Source: CAZJWR01 sp964549765 (GTDB lineage Bacteria > Zixibacteria > MSB-5A5 > GN15 > JAAZOE01). From it: a stretch of DNA of 21,895 bases. Location of the stretch: assembly GCA_964549765.1 (NCBI GenBank), contig CAZJWR010000061.1:1-21895 (forward strand), given 5' to 3'. Positions 13,859 through 20,205 of the stretch are shown piece after piece. Position numbers and translations under genes: made by a program. Each line of letters starts with the position of its first letter. The stretch's first letter is position 1. Below the pieces are notes generated by a model, which was given only the letters and a program-made list of their open reading frames with translations, did no database searches and had not been told where the DNA came from.

Positions 13859-14230
13859 ATGTTATCCAAATTACTTATCACGGTAATGACGGCCGTTCTC
13901 CTGGCGGTCGTCTGTTTTCCGGTTCAGGCGCACAACGGGCGCCTTACCAACAAGATTGATCCGCCTCCGGGAGATGAGCAGCCCTGGGGCGGGGATACGC
14001 AATATACCGGAACCGATCAGCCGCTATTCTCGGCACCTGATCCCGGCATTTATCAAGGAACGTTTTTCTTTGTCCGGTTGACTTTAGACTACGGCTGGTT
14101 CACCATCAGCGAATATGTCCTGGATATTTTTTCCGGGAACGAAACCAAAACCGTCACTGCCACTGCGGTGCCGATAGGCGAAACGTCCACGGAAACCCAA
14201 AACAGCGACTCAGGAGCGGGGATCAAATAA
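13859..14230 (+). CDS. Small exported protein next to the TPR-sigma-54 activator
   Basis: A 123-residue protein with a clear signal peptide (MLSKLLITVMTAVLLAVVCF, cleavage after PVQA at 24), leaving a mature chain of 99 residues. The mature part begins HNGRLTNKIDPPPGDEQPWG, has an aromatic, hydrophobic centre (YQGTFFFVRLTLDYGWFTIS) and a soluble, Thr/Ser-rich tail (TATAVPIGETSTETQNSDSG). There are no cysteines after cleavage and no family I recognise. GAGGAGGA lies 8 bases before the ATG, a very strong ribosome site. Its stop is two bases from the activator's start, so the two are translated from one message. The arrangement invites the idea that the protein or a processed piece is a signal sensed by the TPR protein, as in Phr-Rap pairs; a structural or envelope role is just as open. 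Confidence 0.75.
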   Translation: MLSKLLITVMTAVLLAVVCFPVQAHNGRLTNKIDPPPGDEQPWGGDTQYTGTDQPLFSAPDPGIYQGTFFFVRLTLDYGWFTISEYVLDIFSGNETKTVTATAVPIGETSTETQNSDSGAGIK

Positions 14231-14232
14231 CC

Positions 14233-16488
14233 ATGATAGAGGATTCGATCAAGAAACCGGATGTCCGGTCCGAACTCTTGCGGCAATTGACATGCGCTGT
14301 ACAGTTCAAGGATCTTTCCGGCGGCATGCGTCTGGCCGAACAGGCCCGGACGGTGATGACCGACCGTGGCGATCCGCGCATCGGACAATTTCGGCGTCTT
14401 GAAGCCGAGCTTTACTATCTTTCCGAAGATTACACCAAAGCCCTCGCTTCGGCGCGAATCGCTGCCTCCCTCCTGAGCACTTTCGGAGAAACTGAGGAAT
14501 TGGCTGAAGCCTTTTTGGTGGCCGGCAAAGCGCTGTTTAATCTTGGGAAATATAAGGAAGCGGAATCGGCTTTTTTGGACGCAGAATCGCTTTTCAGACG
14601 TAATGACAATTTTACCGGCAAATTAATCGCTACCAATCAGCTGGCGCGCATCTCCTTTGTCCGCGCCGAATACAAAAATGCCCTCAAGTACCTCCTGGAG
14701 GCCGTCAGATTGGCCGACCGGACGGGTGAGAAACGTCGGCTGGCGTACCTCTGGGGCAACATCGGCCGCGTCTACACCATGCTGGGCAATTTCAAAAAAG
14801 CCTCCGAGGCGCTGTCGTTGAACCTGGCTATATCGGAAGAGCTGAATGACGATCAGGAAATCGCCAAGGCGCTGTTGTCGCTGGGGTACATCGAATTGCT
14901 TTCCGAGCAATTCGAAAAGGCCGCCAAGCGACTCGATGATGCTTACCCGATTCTCGTCAGGAAAAAAATGGCGCGCGAGCTCGTCATGCACCAGACCTTC
15001 TGTGGCGAACTGAAACTGCGATGCGGAGAATTTTCGGCTGCCGAGCATCTCCTCAATGAAGCCGTCGATTCGGCACGCGCTCTCGCCCCGGAAACATCCC
15101 TGGTGGTGACGCCGATTCGCCTGCTGGCCGAAGTCAAGCTGGCCACCGGCGACCTTTCGGGAGCCTCCCGTTTGGCCAACAAGGCTCTGGCGCTGGCCAA
15201 GAAGATCGGCGAAACGCTCGAAAAAGGCGCCGCGCTTCGCATTCTGGGGCAGATCGCGGCGGCCGAAAACGAAGCGGCCGACGATGACAAAGCCGAGGAT
15301 CTGTTTGCGGAATCGTTGGCGGTGTTCGATGAAATCAACGCCCGTTTTGAACGGGCCGAAACGATGGTCACCATGGTCTCCTGCGGTATAGGTTCGATCC
15401 GCCGGCGGCTGGCCAGCCTGTTTCGTGCCGGTGACCTGTATCGTGATCTCGGTGTCGGCTCCAAGTATGCCAAGATTCAGAACATGGTCAACAAGATCGA
15501 ATCGCGACAAATGGACCACGGGACGGTGAACCGTGATTCGTCGGACGACGGCCCGGTTATCATCACCGCCAACTGCCAGGTGAACCAGGTTATGACACAA
15601 CTGCGGCAGGCTGCAACCTCCTCGCAGTTGCCTGTGTTGCTGGTCGGCGAAACCGGCACCGGTAAGGACCTTCTGGCCCGTTACTATCATGCCCATTCGG
15701 GCCGCCAGGGGGAATTCGTGGCCGTCAATTGCGCCGCTTTTCCGGATTCGCTGCTCGAAGCCGAATTGTTCGGCTATCGCAAAGGCGCTTTTACCGGAGC
15801 CGACGCCGACAAAGAAGGCCTTCTGCACCGCGCCAACGGCGGCACGTTTTTCCTCGATGAAATCGGCGAATTGTCGCTGGTGTCACAGGCGAAGCTGCTA
15901 ACCGTGCTCGAATCGTATCGGGCCCGGCGGCTGGGCGACAACGACGAGGTCGATCTCGACATCCGTTTCATCGCAGCCACCAATTCCGACCTGACGACGA
16001 TGATCGAAGAGGAAACCTTCCGGCGCGACCTGTTCTATCGGCTGTCTGGCCTCACCTTCAAAATTCCGTCATTGGCGGAACGCCCCGAAGATATACCACT
16101 CCTCATTCATTATTTCCTTGAAAAGGAAGGCGTTCTCGACGACGACGGTCAGGTCGATCCGTCGCTGATTTCGGAATTTTCGTCACGACCATGGCCCGGC
16201 AACGTGCGCCAGCTCGAATCGGAGATCAAAAAATTGATCCTGTTTTCGACTATGGCCCGTGAGGATTCTCTCGGCGATCTGGCCGGCGTGCTGGCACAGA
16301 ATGAAAATGACGCCCAGACAACTTCGCTATTTAATCAAGTGGAGCAATTCGAGCGGGCGCTCATTCTCAAGGCGCTGCGTCAGGCCAATTGGAATAAATC
16401 ACAGGCAGCGCGGGCGTTGTCGATCCACGAATCGACTCTTCGCGCCAAAATGAAACGGTATCAATTGAGCGAGGCGGCGATTTCGTAA
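14233..16488 (+). CDS. TPR-repeat sigma-54-dependent transcriptional activator
   Basis: A 751-residue regulator. Residues about 20-410 are tandem tetratricopeptide repeats (for example LGNFKKASEALSLNLAISEE and LSEQFEKAAKRLDDAYPIL). A linker (about 415-440) leads to the sigma-54 AAA+ domain: Walker A GETGTGKD at 472-479, the sigma-54-contacting GAFTGA loop at 518-523, Walker B GGTFFLDEIGE at 536-546, and FRRDLFYRL with the arginine finger. The C-terminus (719-745, NWNKSQAARALSIHESTLRA) is a Fis-type helix-turn-helix. All motifs needed to drive sigma-54 polymerase are intact. There is no receiver, GAF or PAS domain; the TPR array is evidently the sensor, probably for a protein or peptide. No transmembrane segment, so it is cytoplasmic. 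It is encoded two bases after a small exported protein and is followed by a terminator, repeated motifs and a sigma-54 promoter, a likely target. Confidence 0.92.
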   Translation: MIEDSIKKPDVRSELLRQLTCAVQFKDLSGGMRLAEQARTVMTDRGDPRIGQFRRLEAELYYLSEDYTKALASARIAASLLSTFGETEELAEAFLVAGKALFNLGKYKEAESAFLDAESLFRRNDNFTGKLIATNQLARISFVRAEYKNALKYLLEAVRLADRTGEKRRLAYLWGNIGRVYTMLGNFKKASEALSLNLAISEELNDDQEIAKALLSLGYIELLSEQFEKAAKRLDDAYPILVRKKMARELVMHQTFCGELKLRCGEFSAAEHLLNEAVDSARALAPETSLVVTPIRLLAEVKLATGDLSGASRLANKALALAKKIGETLEKGAALRILGQIAAAENEAADDDKAEDLFAESLAVFDEINARFERAETMVTMVSCGIGSIRRRLASLFRAGDLYRDLGVGSKYAKIQNMVNKIESRQMDHGTVNRDSSDDGPVIITANCQVNQVMTQLRQAATSSQLPVLLVGETGTGKDLLARYYHAHSGRQGEFVAVNCAAFPDSLLEAELFGYRKGAFTGADADKEGLLHRANGGTFFLDEIGELSLVSQAKLLTVLESYRARRLGDNDEVDLDIRFIAATNSDLTTMIEEETFRRDLFYRLSGLTFKIPSLAERPEDIPLLIHYFLEKEGVLDDDGQVDPSLISEFSSRPWPGNVRQLESEIKKLILFSTMAREDSLGDLAGVLAQNENDAQTTSLFNQVEQFERALILKALRQANWNKSQAARALSIHESTLRAKMKRYQLSEAAIS

Positions 16489-16492
16489 AAAC

Positions 16493-16640
16493 GTACGAAT
16501 CGCACAAAAACTGTGATTATGTGATAAGCGCATGCATTGCATGCGTTTATCTTTTTGTCCGCACGATTTTTTCGCACGAAGGTACGAACAAGCGAAATTT
16601 CCCTTTTTCGACAAAAATTTCGTAATTTATTGCACTGCAA
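16493..16640 (+). promoter_or_regulatory. Candidate activator-binding sites upstream of the sigma-54 promoter
   Basis: Recurring short motifs lie 40-185 bases upstream of the -24/-12 promoter: GTACGAA at 16493-16499 and 16582-16588, CGCACGA at 16560-16566 and 16573-16579 (13-base period), a related CGCAC at 16501-16505, and the perfect dyad TTGCA-C-TGCAA at 16630-16640. Sigma-54 activators bind such enhancer sites about 80-200 bases upstream. Which motif is the true site cannot be decided here. Confidence 0.35.
16523..16556 (+). terminator. Terminator of the TPR-activator operon
   Basis: GATAAGCGCATG and CATGCGTTTATC pair over 12 bp (one G-T) around a 5-base loop, followed by TTTTT. It begins 34 bases after the activator's stop. 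Confidence 0.85.
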
Positions 16641-16676
16641 TTAGATAAATGTCGCTGAGAGGACTTCGCGTGTGAA

Positions 16677-16692
16677 AGGCACAGCGCTTGCT
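16677..16692 (+). promoter_or_regulatory. Sigma-54 (-24/-12) promoter
   Basis: AGGCAC-AGCGC-TTGCT. The invariant GG (16678-16679) and GC (16690-16691) are exactly ten bases apart, and the match to TGGCAC-N5-TTGCA is missing only the first and last bases. The predicted transcription start is about 16703. It lies 189 bases after the stop of a sigma-54 activator gene, in the same direction. Confidence 0.75.
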
Positions 16693-16702
16693 ATTTAGAT
16701 TT

Positions 16703-16795
16703 ATGTCATTTATAGCTCCTTTTGCGCTGCTTTAGTAGTCCTTTTTTCTCGGAAAGGTCGCCCGTGCTTGAGGGGTGCGCGGGCGACTTCTTATT
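16703..16795 (+). ncRNA. Candidate sigma-54-dependent small RNA or leader
   Basis: The segment runs from the predicted sigma-54 start to the T-rich end of a strong hairpin, about 93 nucleotides. It contains a U-rich single-stranded stretch (CCTTTTTTCTC) before the hairpin, as Hfq-dependent RNAs often do. A tiny reading frame, MSFIAPFALL, starts at the predicted first base (16703-16735) and would be leaderless. The segment may be a free small RNA ended by the hairpin, or the 5' leader of the exported-protein gene at 16897 with the hairpin acting as an attenuator. Confidence 0.4.
16755..16795 (+). terminator. Strong hairpin with T-rich tail
   Basis: GTCGCCCGTGC (16757-16767) pairs with GCGCGGGCGAC (16777-16787), 11 bp with one wobble and a 9-base loop; an A-T and a G-T pair extend it. 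The tail TTCTTATTATCC is T-rich but interrupted, so termination may be partial. Confidence 0.7.
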
Positions 16796-16896
16796 ATCCT
16801 TGGGACGAAGCAACAGCGCAATTCTTCAAAAAATATTAGGCTTCCGTTAAAAAATGTGTAAAATTTCCCGAGACCGTTTGTACGGAAGAGATATTC

Positions 16897-17412
16897 ATGC
16901 GATTTCGCTCAATACCCGTTTTTCTAATTCTGCTTTTGCTTGGCGGCTTCTTTTCCGCCGGGGCGAGACGTTCAGACGAATTCCGCCTTCGGGCCTTGGC
17001 CGGCGAATGGGAAGGCGAAGGAGAGGTTCTTATCCCCAAAACGTCGATTCCGATTTCCATTGAGGGTAAGGCCATATTCACCTATGATTCGCTGACCGCC
17101 CGTCTTCATACGGAAATCGGAGCCAGCAAATTCCTCTTCAAGTATGCCGACTCCGGCTATATCTACCATGACACCGCCACCGATTCGATATCATGGGATA
17201 TCTGGGACGGATTCGGCAAATACAGCCGCTATATCGGCACGGTCGAAAATAACGTCATCACCGGCGCCAATATGCGACACGGCTACCGGTACCGGGTCAG
17301 AATCGATTTCATCACCGACGACAGCCTGAATTTCACATTGACGGCCACCGACAAGGACGGCGATTCCAGCACCCGCGCCGCAATAACCATGTGGCGGTTG
17401 GAAGCAGAATAA
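16897..17412 (+). CDS. Exported lipocalin-like beta-rich protein
   Basis: A 171-residue hypothetical protein. The signal peptide (MRFRSIPVFLILLLLGGFFS, cleavage near SAGA) sends it across the inner membrane. The mature part starts FRLRALAGEWEGEGEVLIPK, resembling the G-x-W opening of lipocalin- or DUF1579-like barrels, and continues as alternating beta strands (GKAIFTYDSLTARLHTEIG, RYRVRIDFITDDSLNFTLTA). No cysteine pairs or catalytic motif are visible; ligand binding is a guess from the fold style. GGAAGAG lies six bases before the ATG. It is the first protein gene downstream of the sigma-54 promoter, about 195 bases from the predicted start, so it could be the activator's target if transcription passes the hairpin; a weak local -10 (TAAAAT, 16859) is the alternative. 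Confidence 0.75.
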   Translation: MRFRSIPVFLILLLLGGFFSAGARRSDEFRLRALAGEWEGEGEVLIPKTSIPISIEGKAIFTYDSLTARLHTEIGASKFLFKYADSGYIYHDTATDSISWDIWDGFGKYSRYIGTVENNVITGANMRHGYRYRVRIDFITDDSLNFTLTATDKDGDSSTRAAITMWRLEAE

Positions 17413-17509
17413 TCTTCGGCCGGACCCCCCGTCGATTACCAAGTTTCACCAACTGTTTCGCCGACAATTGGAGTTGATCTGGGGGCGATCAGGGGATATC
17501 TTGTCTGTC

Positions 17510-18040
17510 ATGGATTCATACAACGAGCAACGACGGAAACAACTGGCGGAATTTTCGAAAGACACTTTGATCGGTATGATCGAGGATGCCGCCAAAAACT
17601 GGCTGGCGCATGACGGCCTCTGGTTTTTGGCGTCCGAAGCCGAATTCGGCATGGACGCCGCCATTGAGCTGGACCGGGTCGCCTGGGAAAAATTTACTGT
17701 TATCGAGGCCAAGCGGATTATGAAACGGCATGGAATCGCGCCGAATTCCGGCCTCGAGGGATTGAAAAAGGCCCTGCGGTTCAGATTGTACGCCCATCTC
17801 AATATCCAGGAGATCGTGGACGAAACCGACCGCAGTTTCGTTTTTCGGATGAATGATTGCCGGGTGCAGTCGGCAAGAAAACGGGATAATCGACCCGACT
17901 TTCCCTGTAAACCGGTCGGGTTTATGGAATATGCCAAATTCGCCGAGACGATCGATCCCCGGATAAAAACCGAATGTATCTGCTGTCCACCGGATACGCA
18001 TCCGGGTGAATATTACTGCGCCTGGAAATTCAGCTTATAA
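17510..18040 (+). CDS. DUF6125-like protein
   Basis: A 176-residue cytoplasmic protein. MDSYNEQRRKQLAEFSKDTL begins a helical region with the WFLASEAEFGMDAAIELDRVAW segment characteristic of DUF6125 proteins, and the C-terminus has CICCPPDTHPGEYYCAWKFS, a Cys-rich end that resembles the substrate-binding portion of L-2-amino-thiazoline-4-carboxylate hydrolase-like and 4-vinyl-reductase-like proteins. The function of DUF6125 is not known; the cysteines could hold a metal or a cofactor. ATG 17510 is used here, but TTG at 17501 with AGGGG five bases upstream is an equally good start and adds three residues. It is followed by a perfect 11-bp hairpin. The family name is from memory of its pattern, not a search. 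Confidence 0.65.
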   Translation: MDSYNEQRRKQLAEFSKDTLIGMIEDAAKNWLAHDGLWFLASEAEFGMDAAIELDRVAWEKFTVIEAKRIMKRHGIAPNSGLEGLKKALRFRLYAHLNIQEIVDETDRSFVFRMNDCRVQSARKRDNRPDFPCKPVGFMEYAKFAETIDPRIKTECICCPPDTHPGEYYCAWKFSL

Positions 18041-18045
18041 AAATA

Positions 18046-18079
18046 CAGACGGCCGGTTTGGGGGAATTCCGGCCGTCTG
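18046..18079 (+). terminator. Hairpin after the DUF6125-like gene
   Basis: CAGACGGCCGG (18046-18056) and CCGGCCGTCTG (18069-18079) form a perfect 11-bp stem with a 12-base loop, starting 5 bases after the stop codon. The tail (CTCTTGC) is only weakly T-rich, so termination is probable but not textbook. Confidence 0.65.
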
Positions 18080-18112
18080 CTCTTGCAGGGGCAATTAAGG
18101 CAAGGAGGTTAC

Positions 18113-18145
18113 CTTACACCGGGCTCTTTGCAAGCCCGGTGTAAG
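18113..18145. repeat. Perfect 13-bp inverted repeat
   Basis: CTTACACCGGGCT and AGCCCGGTGTAAG pair without a mismatch around a 7-base loop. AAGGAGG, a full-strength Shine-Dalgarno, sits six bases upstream (18102-18108) although no gene follows. There is no T-run on either strand, so this is not a standard terminator. Confidence 0.8.
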
Positions 18146-18426
18146 AGAAAACGGCTGCGAATCAGTTGCAGTTTCCATGCTGTCAGTCTGCACAGTCCGC
18201 TTTCCAAAAATTTATAACGCCGCCCGCACAAAATAGTTCCAGTTCCGGCGAAAATTTTTATGATAAAATGGATTGGGTCAAGGCTCGATTTTTTACGATT
18301 GTTTTTGGGACAAAAGGGTATATATTGGGGCCGGTTTCCCGCTGCTTGTTGCCGCCGGGGTGAGAATGTCGGTCGACTCACGGTCGCTGATTTTCGAACA
18401 ACTGAAAGGCGCGTTGGTGATGGACG
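18146..18426 (+). other. Non-coding stretch before the M24 peptidase gene
   Basis: Together with the two hairpins before it, this makes a 386-base gap. It is AT-rich in the middle (18205-18310). I see no gene. A weak promoter, TTGTTT (18299-18304), 16 bases, TATATT (18321-18326), is the only candidate for expression of the peptidase and Nudix genes. Confidence 0.4.
18299..18326 (+). promoter_or_regulatory. Weak candidate promoter of the peptidase-Nudix pair
   Basis: TTGTTT, 16-base spacer and TATATT, the -10 hexamer shared with the better promoters in this window. The poor -35 keeps confidence low. The leader would be about 95 bases. Confidence 0.3.
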
Positions 18427-19605
18427 ATGGATAGTAAACTCATTCAAAATATTCAGGGCGAATTGGCCCGCAACGGTCTCGACGGCTGGTTAATATACGA
18501 TTTCCACGCCTCCAACGATATCGCCGTCCGATTTCTCAATTTGACCGGAATCATCACGCGGCGGTCGTTCTATTTTATCCCGGCCAGCGGAACGCCGACG
18601 GCGTTCGTCCATGCCATCGAAAAGAAACCGTTTCAGAATCTCCCCGGGCAAAAAATTTATTACTCCTCCTATCGTATTCTGGAAGAAAAGCTCCGTCAGA
18701 CGCTGGAGGGCAAACGGCGGCTGGCCATGGAATATTCCCCGTTCGGAAGATTGCCGTATATCGGCAAGATTGACGCCGGCACCGTCGAATTGATCCGGTC
18801 GTTCGGCGTGGAAATCGTCTCGTCGGCCAATCTGGTCGCCAAATTCGATGCCTGCCTCAACGAAGAACAGATCGAGACTCATTACCGGGCAGCGGAACAT
18901 TTGTTCGCCATCAAAGACGCCACCTTCAACCTGATAAAGAAGCGAGTGGCGACGGACAAAAGGATCACCGAGTACGACGTCGTCCATTTCATGCTCGATG
19001 CCTTCGACAAAGCGGGCATGGTGACCGACGAGCCGCCCATCTGCGCCGTCGGCCCCAACGGCGGGAATCCGCATTACGTCCCCACTAAAGACGGCGCCGC
19101 CGAAATCGTCCGCGACAGTCTGGTCCTGATCGATCTGTGGGCCAAGATCGATCTTCCCCACGCCGTCTATGCCGACATTACCTGGATGGCCTTTGCCGGC
19201 GCCAGCCCGCCGGAACAGTATACCGATCACTTCGCGCTGTTATGTCGCGCCCGCGATGAGGCCGTGGCGTTCATACAGAACAACTGGGGCAAGCGGCGGA
19301 TTTACGGCTATCAGGTAGACGATGTCTGCCGGGGGATAATTGCGCGGGCCGGCCTGGACAATTATTTTACTCATCGCACCGGACATTCCATCGCCGAAGA
19401 AACTCATGGTCCCGGTCCCAATATCGACAATTTAGAAACCGAGGATCGGCGCGAGTTGATGCCGGGGCATCTGTTTTCGATCGAACCGGGATTGTATTTC
19501 GATGACTACGGGCTTCGCACCGAAATCGACGTGCTGATAACCGCCGACGGACCGAAAATAACTCAGACACCCGCCCAGGCTGAAATCGTACGTCTTTTTG
19601 AATAG
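18427..19605 (+). CDS. M24-family metallopeptidase (Xaa-Pro aminopeptidase-like)
   Basis: A 392-residue cytoplasmic protein of the pita-bread fold. The N-terminal half (LARNGLDGWLIYDFHASNDI ... RSFYFIPASG) is a creatinase_N domain. The catalytic half carries all five dinuclear-metal ligands: Asp236 (VLIDLWAK), Asp250 (YADITWM), His320 (HRTGHSIAEETHG), Glu353 (SIEPGLYF) and Glu366 (RTEIDV). Such enzymes usually release an N-terminal residue preceding proline (aminopeptidase P) or cleave Xaa-Pro dipeptides (prolidase); which applies here cannot be told. ATG 18427 has only a weak GGTGATGG upstream. A Nudix gene follows after 21 bases, so the two are likely co-transcribed. Confidence 0.88.
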   Translation: MDSKLIQNIQGELARNGLDGWLIYDFHASNDIAVRFLNLTGIITRRSFYFIPASGTPTAFVHAIEKKPFQNLPGQKIYYSSYRILEEKLRQTLEGKRRLAMEYSPFGRLPYIGKIDAGTVELIRSFGVEIVSSANLVAKFDACLNEEQIETHYRAAEHLFAIKDATFNLIKKRVATDKRITEYDVVHFMLDAFDKAGMVTDEPPICAVGPNGGNPHYVPTKDGAAEIVRDSLVLIDLWAKIDLPHAVYADITWMAFAGASPPEQYTDHFALLCRARDEAVAFIQNNWGKRRIYGYQVDDVCRGIIARAGLDNYFTHRTGHSIAEETHGPGPNIDNLETEDRRELMPGHLFSIEPGLYFDDYGLRTEIDVLITADGPKITQTPAQAEIVRLFE

Positions 19606-19626
19606 AGGAATTTCATACCGCAGTCA

Positions 19627-20181
19627 ATGTACGTGACGTATCGACATATACAAGAAGCCGCCGACAGACTGGGATACCCACCGGTGATCCACATGACCGC
19701 TCCGGTCGATCCCGAGGAATGGGAGTTCATCCGTTCCACCCAGCATTATGGCCGCGCTCACGACGTCACCATGTTCATTTTTAAGGGAGCCGAGGTCCTG
19801 GTCATCGCCAAACATCATTATCCGCCGGGGCTGTTTCGTCCGCCATCGGGGGCCATCCATCCGGGTGAAAGCCTGATCGAGGGGGCCAAGCGCGAGGCAT
19901 ACGAGGAAACCGGCTGCCAAATCGAGCTGTTCCGCTATATTCTTCAGATCAATGTCCGCTTCACCGATGGCAAGGGCGTCATTCCGTGGATATCGCATGT
20001 GTTCACGGGTCGCTGGGTCAGCGGCGATCCCAAGCCGATCGACACCCGTGAAATCCGCGAGGTGCGGCTGGCGAGCCTGAACGAATTCGATACCTACAAG
20101 CAGATCATCCGCCAGAAGACGATCTCCGGCGGCCTCAATTACCGCGCCCGTCTGCACGATGAAGTCCTGCGGCTGCTGTAA
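19627..20181 (+). CDS. Nudix hydrolase
   Basis: A 184-residue protein with an intact Nudix box at residues 75-97: Gly75, Glu81, Arg89-Glu90, Glu93-Glu94 and Gly96 stand in the canonical G-x5-E-x7-R-E-U-x-E-E-x-G-U order (GAIHPGESLIEGAKREAYEE, then TGC). Nudix enzymes cleave nucleoside diphosphates linked to another group and often clean up damaged nucleotides or coenzymes. The substrate is not evident; the N-terminal 40 residues (MYVTYRHIQEAADRLGYPPV) are an extension before the core. The ATG is 21 bases after the peptidase stop; GAGGAA is present but unusually far (about 17 bases), suggesting coupling to the upstream gene. Confidence 0.9.
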   Translation: MYVTYRHIQEAADRLGYPPVIHMTAPVDPEEWEFIRSTQHYGRAHDVTMFIFKGAEVLVIAKHHYPPGLFRPPSGAIHPGESLIEGAKREAYEETGCQIELFRYILQINVRFTDGKGVIPWISHVFTGRWVSGDPKPIDTREIREVRLASLNEFDTYKQIIRQKTISGGLNYRARLHDEVLRLL

Positions 20182-20205
20182 AGCCCAATAAATTCTTTTG
20201 AGTGA

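Larger units (their letters stand above)
16489..16896. other. Regulatory intergenic region
   Basis: 408 bases between the activator and the next protein gene, clearly richer in A and T than either. In order it holds the operon terminator, repeated candidate enhancer motifs, a sigma-54 promoter, a short transcribed segment with a strong terminator-like hairpin, and then about 100 bases with a weak TAAAAT (16859-16864) before the Shine-Dalgarno of the next gene. Confidence 0.6.

Noticed and set aside
14623..15828. Long minus-strand reading frame of 401 codons
   Set aside because: It is antisense to the TPR and AAA+ parts of the sigma-54 activator and has no protein-like motifs.
18109..18447. 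112-codon minus-strand frame upstream of the peptidase
   Set aside because: It spans the perfect hairpin and the peptidase start, has no ribosome site and its Arg/Ser-rich product resembles no family.
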